Shown here in pieces: positions 16,607-24,558 of a stretch of DNA of 64,000 bases (position 1 is its first letter; every line of letters starts with the position of its first letter). The stretch comes from JBBWZH01 sp035544115 (GTDB lineage: Bacteria > Actinomycetota > Actinomycetes > Mycobacteriales > CADCTP01): contig OY970235.1 in the NCBI GenBank assembly GCA_963714145.1, forward strand, positions 1,240,001 through 1,304,000, read 5' to 3'. The position numbers were made by a program, and so were the translations under genes. The notes under the pieces are model-generated. The model was given only the letters and a program-made list of their open reading frames with translations. It did not search any database and was not told the DNA's origin.

Positions 16607-18052
16607 ATGGCTACCGCGTCGATCTCTGCTGCCCGGAATCGCTGCCGACGCAGCCGGCTGCTGACCGTGCTGATGGCGGCGATCGCCGCCGTGGTGGTGC
16701 CGATCGGCGTCGCGACGCCGGCGCTCGCCGCGCCGGCTGTGACGGTGCTCGGCAACACGGTGCTCGACTCCGCCGGGCTGTACTTCGTCTCGTACGACGG
16801 CCTGGTGAACAACGAGTCGTTCCAGCAGAACGGCATCGTCAGCTTCGCCGGCTACCAGTACGCGGCCTGGTACCGCTCGAACCGCAACGCGGTGCTCGCC
16901 CGGCGGTCGTTGCCGTCCGGCGGTTGGCAGACCCTGCAGCTGTCGCATCAGCTCAGCACCGACGACTCGCACAACGTGATCTCGCTGGGCATCTCGCCCG
17001 CTGACGGCCGGCTGCACGTGGCCATGGACACCCACAACACCAGGGTCTTCTATCTCAGGTCGGTGGCCGGGCTGGCCAGCTCCCCGGCCAGCCACAGCTG
17101 GACGATCGCCGAGTTCGGCGCCGAGCAACGCACCCTGGGCGGCCTCGAACTCGGCTCGATCACCTACCCTCAGTTCGCGATCACGCCGCAGAACCGGCTG
17201 CAATTGTCGTACCGGACCGGCGGTTCGGGGAACGGCGTCAACGACATCGCCGAATACAACGGTGGAACCTGGACCGCGCTCGGCGCCTGGACCAGCGCGA
17301 CCGGTTCGTATTCGGCCAACGGTGCGACCAGCACCACGCGCAACATGTACCTGCACGGCTTCACCTACGCCGGCAACCGCTTGCACGCCACCTACACCTG
17401 GCGGGAAGGCAACACCGCGGTGCTCTGCAACCAGGGCGGCTTGGCCAACCACGACACCGGCCATGTCTACAGCGACGATTCCGGCCGCACCTGGCGCAAC
17501 GACGCCGGCACCGTGGTCGGCACCATCGGCAGCGGGCAGCTGGTCAGTGTCAGCAGCCCGGGAACTGTGGTGGACCCGCTCTCGGTCGACCACGCGCTGA
17601 TGAACCAGGAGAGCCAGGCGGTGGATGCGGCCGGCCAGATTCACGCTGTGATCAGCTACGTGCCTGGCCGCTTTACCCAGTGCGTGAGCAGCTACGCCGC
17701 GCAGCGCACCTCGTCCGGCCGCGACTTCCATCTCTACCGGGACACCAGCGGCTGGCACAAGGTGGAGATCCCGGTGGCGCCGAACTCCACCGGTCGGTCG
17801 CAACTGGTCTTCGATTCCGCCGACAACGCCTACGTCGTGATGCCGTTCGGGCGGATCATCACGGCCAGCAAAGCGAGCAACTGGACCGACTGGACCGTCC
17901 GGTACGACGGGGCGGGCCTCAACGCGTTCGGTGAGGTGATCGTCGACAGGTCGCGGCTGGCCAGTGAGCGTGTGCTGTCGATCCTCTATCAGCAGCGCTC
18001 CACCGGCACGACACCCTCGGCGGTCCGCGTTCTCGACGTCCGCCTCGGCTGA
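16607..18052 (+). CDS. secreted BNR-repeat (BNR_4) protein, possible polysaccharide lyase or sialidase-fold protein
   Basis: 481 residues with a clear Sec signal peptide (RRSRLLTVLMAAIAAVVV, cleavage after ALA near residue 42). The mature part is a beta-propeller protein with the BNR_4 look: NNESFQQNGIVSFAGYQYAAWY, DDSHNVISLGIS, YSDDSGRTWR and MNQESQAVDAAGQIHAVISY. Secreted proteins of this type include ulvan and rhamnogalacturonan-type lyases, but I cannot assign a substrate. Its ATG has only a distant GGAG. It is transcribed alone and converges on alkB. Confidence 0.82.
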   Translation: MATASISAARNRCRRSRLLTVLMAAIAAVVVPIGVATPALAAPAVTVLGNTVLDSAGLYFVSYDGLVNNESFQQNGIVSFAGYQYAAWYRSNRNAVLARRSLPSGGWQTLQLSHQLSTDDSHNVISLGISPADGRLHVAMDTHNTRVFYLRSVAGLASSPASHSWTIAEFGAEQRTLGGLELGSITYPQFAITPQNRLQLSYRTGGSGNGVNDIAEYNGGTWTALGAWTSATGSYSANGATSTTRNMYLHGFTYAGNRLHATYTWREGNTAVLCNQGGLANHDTGHVYSDDSGRTWRNDAGTVVGTIGSGQLVSVSSPGTVVDPLSVDHALMNQESQAVDAAGQIHAVISYVPGRFTQCVSSYAAQRTSSGRDFHLYRDTSGWHKVEIPVAPNSTGRSQLVFDSADNAYVVMPFGRIITASKASNWTDWTVRYDGAGLNAFGEVIVDRSRLASERVLSILYQQRSTGTTPSAVRVLDVRLG

Positions 18053-18066
18053 CCTCGCCAGCGGGC

Positions 18067-18699
18067 TCACCGGACGCCCCGCGGCCGGAACTGGATGCTG
18101 ATCCGCGGGCCGAGGGCACGGGTGCTCTTCGGGACGGCGTGCTGCCAGGTGCGTTGGCAGCTGCCGCCCATCACGATCAGGTCGCCGTGGCCGAGGTCGT
18201 GCCGCAGCGTGGGACCGCCGCCGAGCCGGGGCCGCAGCAGCAGGCTGCGTGGCGCGCCGACAGAGACGATCGCGACCATCGTGTCTTCGGTGCTGCCACG
18301 CCCGATCGTGTCGCCATGCCAGGCGACGCTGTCTCGTCCGTCGCGGTAGAGGCAGAGGCCGGCGGTGCGGAACGGCTCGCCGAGCTCGGGGGCGTACCGC
18401 GCGTCGAGGGCCTGCCGCGCCGCGTCGAGCGCTGGGTCAGGGAGTGGCTGGGCCTCGGCGTAGAACGCCACCAGCCGGGGCACCGCAACCACCCGGTCGT
18501 ACATCTGCCGGCGCTCCGCCCGCCACGGCACCGCGTCGACCAACCGTTCGAACAGTGTGTCCGCGCCCGTGACCCAGCCCCGCCGCACGTCGATCCAGGC
18601 ACCATCGGTGAGCATCGTGCGCTGAACCGATGCACCGAGCGGGCCGAGCTCGACCTCGTCTCGGCAGTCGAGCAGCGAGGCTTGGAAGGTGGTGGTCAC
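18067..18699 (-). CDS. alkB: AlkB-type 2-oxoglutarate/Fe(II)-dependent DNA repair dioxygenase
   Basis: 210 residues. The iron-binding HxD is in AWHGDTIGRG, the distal histidine in RTWQHAVPKS, and the 2-oxoglutarate-binding arginines in RISIQFRPRG. The YDRVVAVPRLVAFY segment is typical of AlkB homologues in actinobacteria. It reverses N-alkyl damage to DNA bases by oxidation. A perfect LexA half-site pair lies 22 bases upstream of the GTG start, placing it in the SOS regulon. Confidence 0.9.
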   Translation of the reverse strand: MTTTFQASLLDCRDEVELGPLGASVQRTMLTDGAWIDVRRGWVTGADTLFERLVDAVPWRAERRQMYDRVVAVPRLVAFYAEAQPLPDPALDAARQALDARYAPELGEPFRTAGLCLYRDGRDSVAWHGDTIGRGSTEDTMVAIVSVGAPRSLLLRPRLGGGPTLRHDLGHGDLIVMGGSCQRTWQHAVPKSTRALGPRISIQFRPRGVR

Positions 18700-18720
18700 C
18701 GGACGACCGTACCACTTGAT

Positions 18721-18736
18721 TCGAACGTATGTTCGA
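18721..18736 (-). promoter_or_regulatory. LexA (SOS) box TCGAACGTATGTTCGA
   Basis: Exact match to the actinobacterial LexA site TCGAAC-N4-GTTCGA, 22 bases upstream of alkB. It is positioned to overlap the alkB promoter. Confidence 0.92.
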
Positions 18737-18789
18737 GTAGGGTGGGCGACATGGCAAGCGTCTGGTCCGTCAGCCGTCCATCCGGGCGG

Positions 18790-19347
18790 CTACCGGGGCG
18801 ATCTCGCGTCGGCGGTTGGCACCCAGAATCGCAGTTTGTCGCCCCGCTGGTCCTCGAAGATCCCGCCATTGCGCTCGATCACGGCGCGAGAGCCGACGTT
18901 GCCGTGGTCGCAGGTGACCAGCGCCGTGGCGACGCCGAGGCGGTTGGCGATGGGCAGCGCCGCAGCCAGCATCGCGCTGGCGTGCCCGCGCCGGCGCGCG
19001 GTCGGGCGGACGTCATAGCCGATGTGGCCGTAGTACTCGTGCAGTTCGGGGGTGAGTCGGTGCCGGATCGCGATTCGGCCAAGGTAGTCGGTGCCATCCA
19101 GCCACCAGAGCGTCGTTGCCGGCACGTGGTCCGACGGCGTCGGTGCCGCCTTCTCCTGCGCCCGCAGCCAGCGTACAAACAGTTCGAAGGTGGCCGGGTC
19201 GGACCAACCATTGTCGTGGAGCCAGTTGATCTCGGTCCCCACCATGCTGTGGTCATCTGGCTGGCCCCGGCCTTCGGCGACGAATTCGGCCATGGCGGCC
19301 ATGAAGGAGGTACGGACAGCGACGGTCGGCGGGCGCAACTCTGGCAT
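18790..19347 (-). CDS. GNAT family N-acetyltransferase
   Basis: 185 residues. The acetyl-CoA-binding segment is in YDVRPTARRRGHASAMLAAALPIANRLG, and a late strand ALVTCDHGNVGSRAVIERNGGIFED is characteristic of the family. The WWLDGTDYLGRIAIRHRLTPEL strand completes the core. The substrate is unknown. It is convergent in orientation with nothing and precedes alkB on the same strand; the LexA box lies between the two genes, so they are probably separate units. Confidence 0.85.
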   Translation of the reverse strand: MPELRPPTVAVRTSFMAAMAEFVAEGRGQPDDHSMVGTEINWLHDNGWSDPATFELFVRWLRAQEKAAPTPSDHVPATTLWWLDGTDYLGRIAIRHRLTPELHEYYGHIGYDVRPTARRRGHASAMLAAALPIANRLGVATALVTCDHGNVGSRAVIERNGGIFEDQRGDKLRFWVPTADARSPR

Positions 19348-19531
19348 GACGTCGGCATATCAGGGCGGTCTGGTGAGCCGCATCCGGATTTGGCACCTGC
19401 GGGCGGTCGCAGGATCTGCCCGTGGGGGTGCTGTTCGACCGGAGACTCTTGTTACCGTGACCTCGCATGCGACACCGTTGCGCCATCAGGGTCCGATGGG
19501 CGCGACAGTGGTCTCGTGCGGGGGAGGGCGC

Positions 19532-20446
19532 GTGGAGGCCCGGTCGACCGAACGGCCAGTGCGGGTATTCATTTCGTACGCGCATGGCTCGGCCGAGCAC
19601 ATGGAGCAGGTACGCGAGTTGTGGCTGCTGTTGCGGACGTATGGGGTAGACGCGCGGCTCGACCTCTCGGCGGCAGAGACCCCGCAGGACTGGGCGCTGT
19701 GGATGATCGAGCAGGTCCGCGAGGCCGACTATGTCCTGGTGATCGCCTCAGCGGCGTACCGGCGCCGGGCCGAGGGCTTGGCCCTGCCGGAGGAGAGCCG
19801 CGGAGTGGTGTTCGAGTCTGGGCTGGTCCGGGAGGCGCTGTACGCCGATCCGACCGCGGCGCGCCGCAAGTTCCTGCCCGTGCTGCTCGCCGGCAGTCGC
19901 CTGGAGGACATCCCGGCGTTTCTCGGCCCGACCTCGACCACGCACTACCGCATAGCCGCTCCCACACGGGAGAACGCCGAGCCGTTGCTCCGCCTGCTGA
20001 CCGGCCGCTCGCTGCCCGAGCTGGGCCCGGGCACGCCCGGCGGCGCGGTGGCGATGATGTCGGCCGCCCACCTGGCGAGCACGCCGGGCCCGCTGGCGCC
20101 CCGGCCTGCCGGCCCGCAGTTCGCCGGGGTGTCGAGCGCTCCGTCGGCCGGCCGGCTCACTATCCGGGATCTCGCCGATCTCGTCGATGGGCTGCTCGCG
20201 ATTTCCGAGATCGGTGCGCCTGCCCAGTGGCAGCAGTTGCTCGACCTGCTGCCCAGCTACGTCACGCACGCCGTGCCGCGCCAGTCGGCCGGCCGCGCCG
20301 AAGCGATCGCGCTGCTGAAGACCTGCCAGAACTACCCCGGTGCCTGGGCGGCGCTGGTGGAGGCGCTGTGCTTGACCAGCCCGCACTCCCCGGCGGTTCA
20401 GCAGTTCGCGGCGACGGTCCGCCTGCTGCAACTGGATCAGGACTGA
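19532..20446 (+). CDS. SEFIR-domain effector with C-terminal effector-associated domain (EAD)
   Basis: 304 residues. A SEFIR (TIR-like) domain spans about residues 10-140: RVFISYAHGSAEHMEQVRELW, the LDLSAAETPQDWALWMIEQ helix and DYVLVIASAAYRRRAEG. After a Pro/Ala linker, a C-terminal helical module (about 215-300, LVDGLLAISEIGAPAQWQQLLDLLP with LLKTCQNYPGAWAALVEAL) recurs in two other proteins of this window. This matches an EAD, the adaptor that couples effectors to VMAP hubs in bacterial conflict systems. GTG 19532 follows GGGGGAGGG; ATG 19496 is an alternative. It is the first gene of the conflict locus. Confidence 0.82.
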   Translation: MEARSTERPVRVFISYAHGSAEHMEQVRELWLLLRTYGVDARLDLSAAETPQDWALWMIEQVREADYVLVIASAAYRRRAEGLALPEESRGVVFESGLVREALYADPTAARRKFLPVLLAGSRLEDIPAFLGPTSTTHYRIAAPTRENAEPLLRLLTGRSLPELGPGTPGGAVAMMSAAHLASTPGPLAPRPAGPQFAGVSSAPSAGRLTIRDLADLVDGLLAISEIGAPAQWQQLLDLLPSYVTHAVPRQSAGRAEAIALLKTCQNYPGAWAALVEALCLTSPHSPAVQQFAATVRLLQLDQD

Positions 20447-20575
20447 CCCGGTCGCAGGAAGAATTTCCCTCCTTCGGCCGATAAGTCCCCGGAACCACTT
20501 GCGCCCACCAACTGATGGTTGTTGGCTCCTATACCAACACTGTGTCATCAACTCATCGCTATTCTGAGGTGATCG

Positions 20576-21562
20576 GTGGTCGAACCGGACGGCGAGGGCT
20601 CATCCGCGGCGGGTCTTCCTGTTCCAGCTATGGGCGGTCCACAGGTCTGCGAAGGTTGGCGGGTCCGGGTCTGCGACCTGGCCGGTCATACCCGTGGCGC
20701 CGGCGTCCTGGTTGACACCGACCTCGTGCTCACGGCCGCGGACGTCCTGGGCGATCGGCACGACCCGACGCCGGACGGGCCGCCGAGAGCGGCCGTGACC
20801 GTGGCTTTCCCAGCGGCGCGCAGCGGTGCCGCGGTGCCGCCCGCGGTCCACGTGGCCGACGTGGCAGCCGGGACCGCCGTTGGCCGGCTCGCGCTGCTGC
20901 ATCTCGCCAGCCAGTCGCCAGCCGGGCCGGCCCGGCTGGCCGCCTGCGGCGAGCCGGGCAACCGGCCGGTGCTCGTCCACGGCTACCCACCTCGGCTCGC
21001 CGAGGGAATCTGGGCGCGGGCCCGTGCCGCCGGCGGCCGTGCTCCGGGCAGTGGCTGCATCCAGCTGGCCGCGGACACCGTGCCCTGCCCGCGGATCGGC
21101 CGCGGTTTCCGTGGCGCCGGTGTGCTGGACGCCCATTCCGGGGCGGTGATCGGCATCGTCGTGGCCGAAGATCCCACCGCCGCGGCCCCACACGCCTGGA
21201 TGCTGCCCATCGAGGCCGCCATCGAGGTGTTCCCGGCACTCACCCGGCAGCTTGCCGCAGCCCGCCCGCTGCGCCGTGGTTGGCTGTTCGACCTGCTCGA
21301 CACCATGCTCGCGGTGCCAGCCGTCGCCGACGACCGCAGCCGCGAACAGATCATCTGCCTGTTGCGTCGCGACATCGGCGCCACCATCGGTCGCCGCCCG
21401 AACGCGCGCCTCGACACCTGGGCGATCCTGCAGACGTGCCTGAACTTTCCGAACGGCCTGCCGGAACTGCTGGAAGCGATCCGCGCTGTGGAGGGCGACT
21501 CGGTCCCGATGCTCCGGCTGATCCGCGGAGTCGCCGAGGTCCCGGTCGACGCGATGCCCTGA
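20576..21562 (+). CDS. trypsin-fold pseudoprotease with C-terminal EAD
   Basis: 328 residues. The N-terminal 220 follow the trypsin-like peptidase pattern common in VMAP systems, but each catalytic position is changed. The histidine of LTAAH is D56 (LTAADVL), the aspartate position reads GRLALL around residue 104, and the nucleophile serine of GFSGAGV is R179 (GFRGAGV). It should therefore be inactive and may bind rather than cut. Residues 230-320 form an EAD-like module (LLDTMLAVPAV, LQTCLNFPNGLPELLEAI). GAGGTGAT lies five bases before the GTG start. It follows the SEFIR gene on the same strand. Confidence 0.78.
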   Translation: MVEPDGEGSSAAGLPVPAMGGPQVCEGWRVRVCDLAGHTRGAGVLVDTDLVLTAADVLGDRHDPTPDGPPRAAVTVAFPAARSGAAVPPAVHVADVAAGTAVGRLALLHLASQSPAGPARLAACGEPGNRPVLVHGYPPRLAEGIWARARAAGGRAPGSGCIQLAADTVPCPRIGRGFRGAGVLDAHSGAVIGIVVAEDPTAAAPHAWMLPIEAAIEVFPALTRQLAAARPLRRGWLFDLLDTMLAVPAVADDRSREQIICLLRRDIGATIGRRPNARLDTWAILQTCLNFPNGLPELLEAIRAVEGDSVPMLRLIRGVAEVPVDAMP

Positions 21563-22035
21563 CGGCCTGATGCCGTTACGCCTCCTCCGACGCCTCCTCC
21601 CGGACGGCTTTCTCCCCGAACGGCTCCCCGGACGGCTTCTCCCCGGACGGCTTCTCCCCGGACGGCTTCTCCCGGACGCGTGATGTCGGACGCGTGAGTC
21701 CCGGACGCGTGCCGACCACGAGCACAGGGGGATTGGTCCGGTTCATTGGCAAACCGCCAGCCAGCGTGTGGCCGCTACAGCGTCAGGCGCCCGCCAGCCA
21801 GCGACGAGCAGAAACGGACAACCCCCAGACGCTGGCGCGGGCCGGCAACTAGCTGTTCACTGCTGTACCAACGCTGTAGCACGATGATGTCGGATGGGCA
21901 GGCAATGACGCGGTCGGACGGCAACGGTTCGGAGCACTCGGTTGCGCCGTCCCCGACGGCGCCGATGACCACTGCGGCCGCCGCCAGCACCACCCGCGCG
22001 GTCGGCTGGTCCGGGATGCCGGTTGGCGGGCGCCG
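21563..22035 (+). other. intergenic region upstream of the VMAP operon, with a possible 51-aa leader ORF
   Basis: It holds the short tandem repeat at 21601-21675 and then promoter-like sequence. TACCAACGCTGT at 21866-21877 repeats, with one change, a motif at 20532-20543 ahead of the pseudoprotease gene. A frame from ATG 21884 to TGA 22039 overlaps the VMAP start codon (GTGA), so it might be a coupled small ORF. It has no recognisable domain and no good ribosome-binding site. Confidence 0.4.
21601..21675 (+). repeat. 15-bp tandem repeat (gacggcttctccccg)
   Basis: Three nearly perfect 15-bp copies at 21631-21674, preceded by two degenerate copies. The repeat starts about 40 bases after the pseudoprotease stop. 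Confidence 0.85.
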
Positions 22036-23490
22036 GTGAATGAGGATTTCCGGTACCGCAACGAACTGGTGGCCGAGTTCGAGCTGCTCGGATTCGTCCA
22101 GCAGCGGATCAACCGCGACACCCTCGTGGCCGAACTCGAACACGAGCTCGGCCACCGGTTGCACTTCCCCCGCCGTGAGGAGACCAGGTACGACCTCTGG
22201 GGTCTGATCACGGAGTGCCTGGCCAGCCCGATAGCGGACGCGCTCAGCCGGCTGGTCGAGATCGCCGGCAATTTCGAGGGGGACAGCCGGGCGATGATCC
22301 GGCTGCGCGGGCTGGTCGGAAAGGTGCTGCCGCTCGTGCCGCCGTTGGAACAGCCCAGCCTCGGCCGGGTACTGGAGGGCGTTCATCCCACCGATCTGCG
22401 GGCGGCGACCCGGGACGCCGCCGGTCCGCTCGGCCCACCGGCCGATCTCGCCCTCTTCGACCAGGTCGGCCTGATCCGGGCGCTCAGCTCGGCGGCGACC
22501 ATGCCGGGCGCGCCGCCTCCGCTGCTTGTGTTCCTGGTCCGGCTCGCCGACCGGATCCCGGAGTCGATGGCGGCCGAGCTGACCGGTTGGATCGAACACC
22601 TGGCCCGCGACCTGGGCCTCTCTACGGCGGATCTCGACCGCATCCGGACCGGGCCGGGTGCCGCGTCGGCATCACCGCAGCGCTCCTTTGTGGTAGTCGA
22701 ACTGCGCGAGGACGGCCCGCAGCCGGATCGGTACCTGATGTCGATCTGGCTGCAGCACGACGACGGCACCGGCCGCGCGCTCTACGTCAATGATGAGCGG
22801 CCGATCCCATTGGGCGAGCTTCCCGCCGAGCTGGACGCGGCGCTGGCCAGCCTCACCCGCAGCAGCATGGAGGAGATCGGCGACGTCACCATCGAATTCG
22901 TGCTGCCGCGGGAGCTGCTCGGGCACGAGGTCGACCAGTGGCCGGTGGTGTTGACCGGCCTGCGCCACGAGATCGGCATTGACTACCCCGTCGTCGTGCG
23001 GAGTCTCGACCGGATCCGCAATCCCATGGTCCGGGCCCGTTGGCTGCGGCGGTGGCGGCACATGTTGGCTTTCGGTGGAACCGCCAGGGCCGAACTCGTC
23101 CAGTGGTTGCAGTGGCGGCAGGCCGACCACAATGCCAACCACGGGCCGGTGCTGACTCTTGGCGAGGAATGGCCGGTCTGCCTGATCGTGTCGTTCGCCG
23201 CCGAGCCCGGCCCGTTGCCGACGGCGATCGTGGCCGGCCTCGGCGCCGGCATGCCGGTAATGCTCTGGTGCCGCGACCGTCGCGGCGCCGCGCAGTTCGA
23301 GGCAGACATACCGCAGCAGATGTATGCGCGCCCGCTGCTCGACCTGCCGGCCCTGGTGTTGCGACTGCGCCAGGAAGCGGCCCGGCACGGCCCGGTCTCC
23401 GACCACCTCGGCCGGCACCTGTCGCTGCTCTGGGACGACCCCGATCGGTTGCCCCCGGAGAATCCGCTCGCCGCACCAGCGCCAGTTTGA
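22036..23490 (+). CDS. VMAP (vWA-MoxR-associated protein) with N-terminal EAD
   Basis: 484 residues. The N-terminal 90 residues (LVAEFELLGFVQQRINRD, LWGLITECLASPIADALSRLVEIAG) have the EAD pattern. The C-terminal 250 match the VMAP-C domain: IEFVLPRELLGHEVDQWPVVL, IGIDYPVVVRSLDRIRNPMVRARWLRRW and MPVMLWCRDR. VMAP proteins are the third member of vWA-MoxR-VMAP ternary systems and bridge the ATPase pair to effectors through EAD-EAD contacts. The genes downstream are exactly a MoxR ATPase and a vWA protein. GTG 22036 is the first usable start. Confidence 0.85.
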   Translation: MNEDFRYRNELVAEFELLGFVQQRINRDTLVAELEHELGHRLHFPRREETRYDLWGLITECLASPIADALSRLVEIAGNFEGDSRAMIRLRGLVGKVLPLVPPLEQPSLGRVLEGVHPTDLRAATRDAAGPLGPPADLALFDQVGLIRALSSAATMPGAPPPLLVFLVRLADRIPESMAAELTGWIEHLARDLGLSTADLDRIRTGPGAASASPQRSFVVVELREDGPQPDRYLMSIWLQHDDGTGRALYVNDERPIPLGELPAELDAALASLTRSSMEEIGDVTIEFVLPRELLGHEVDQWPVVLTGLRHEIGIDYPVVVRSLDRIRNPMVRARWLRRWRHMLAFGGTARAELVQWLQWRQADHNANHGPVLTLGEEWPVCLIVSFAAEPGPLPTAIVAGLGAGMPVMLWCRDRRGAAQFEADIPQQMYARPLLDLPALVLRLRQEAARHGPVSDHLGRHLSLLWDDPDRLPPENPLAAPAPV

Positions 23491-23505
23491 GAGGACGGAC
23501 CAGTA

Positions 23506-24558
23506 GTGACGGACAACGACGGGTCGACGCCGCCGGTCGGGGTGAACGGCCTGGACTGGCGCATTTACCGGGGCAGCGGCCAGCCGCATGATGAGATCCT
23601 GCGGTTGCCGCCGCCACCGCGCTGGCGGGTTTTCGAGGGCGGCCCGCTCATCGAATCGCAGCCGGGCCGCCCGGTCGGCCCGGTGCACCGGCCGGGCATC
23701 GACGACCGGGCCAAGGCGTACCTGGCCAGCGACGAGGTGGTCGAGATGGTCAATGCGGCGCTGTATCTGCGGCGGCCGTTGCTGGTCACCGGAAAACCCG
23801 GGACCGGAAAGTCCACGTTGGCCTACAGCATCGCCTATGAATTGCGCCTAGGGCCGGTGCTCTACTGGCCGATCACCAGCAGATCGACCGTCCAGGACGG
23901 GCTGTACGGCTACGACGCGATCGGCCGTCTGCAGGAGACCAACCTGCAGACGCTGGCCACCGGCGCGGCCGGGATCCCGGACATCGGCCGGTATCTCAAC
24001 CTGGCCGCGCTCGGGACCGCCCTGCTGCCGCAGGCCCGGCCGCGGGTCCTGCTGATCGATGAGCTGGACAAGAGCGACATCGATCTACCGAACGACCTGC
24101 TGAACCTGTTCGAGGAGGGCCGGTTCATCATCCCGGAATTGGCCCGGCTGCCCGACGAGCAGTCGACGGTGCACGTGATGACCGCCGACGGCGACCGTGC
24201 GCCGGTGGTTCGCGGCGGGGTGAGCTGCCGCGCCTTCCCGATCGTGGTGATCACCTCCAACGGGGAGCGGGAATTCCCGCCGGCGTTCCTGCGCCGCTGC
24301 CTGCGCCTGGATATCCGGCCGCCCGGGGAGGCCGAACTGACGAAGATTGTGTCCGCATTGCTCGGCGCCGAGGCGGCGACCGAGAATAGTGCCCTCGTCC
24401 ATGACTTCGCCGAGTTGCGCGAGCGCGGCGATCTCGCGACCGACCAACTGCTCAACGCCGTCTATCTGGTCACCTCGGGGCTGCGCCCGCCGGACTCGGC
24501 CCGAGAACGGCTGCTCTCGGCCCTGCTCCGCCAATTGGACACCGCGAGGCCGGAATGA
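23506..24558 (+). CDS. MoxR-type AAA+ ATPase of the VMAP system
   Basis: 350 residues. Walker A GKPGTGKST is near residue 96, Walker B VLLIDELDKSD near 181, sensor 1 VVITSNGEREFPPAFLRRCLRLDI with arginine finger near 250, then a small helical lid. AAA+ proteins of this group remodel partners through a vWA co-chaperone, here encoded by the next gene with a four-base ATGA overlap. It follows VMAP by 15 bases with GAGGACGG as ribosome-binding site. The expected role is to license effector activation by NTP hydrolysis. Confidence 0.9.
   Translation: MTDNDGSTPPVGVNGLDWRIYRGSGQPHDEILRLPPPPRWRVFEGGPLIESQPGRPVGPVHRPGIDDRAKAYLASDEVVEMVNAALYLRRPLLVTGKPGTGKSTLAYSIAYELRLGPVLYWPITSRSTVQDGLYGYDAIGRLQETNLQTLATGAAGIPDIGRYLNLAALGTALLPQARPRVLLIDELDKSDIDLPNDLLNLFEEGRFIIPELARLPDEQSTVHVMTADGDRAPVVRGGVSCRAFPIVVITSNGEREFPPAFLRRCLRLDIRPPGEAELTKIVSALLGAEAATENSALVHDFAELRERGDLATDQLLNAVYLVTSGLRPPDSARERLLSALLRQLDTARPE

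Noticed and set aside
13397..18070. 1557-codon open frame on the minus strand
   Set aside because: It spans TetR, MFS, Crp and BNR genes that are all convincing on their own strands; the product has no recognisable fold.
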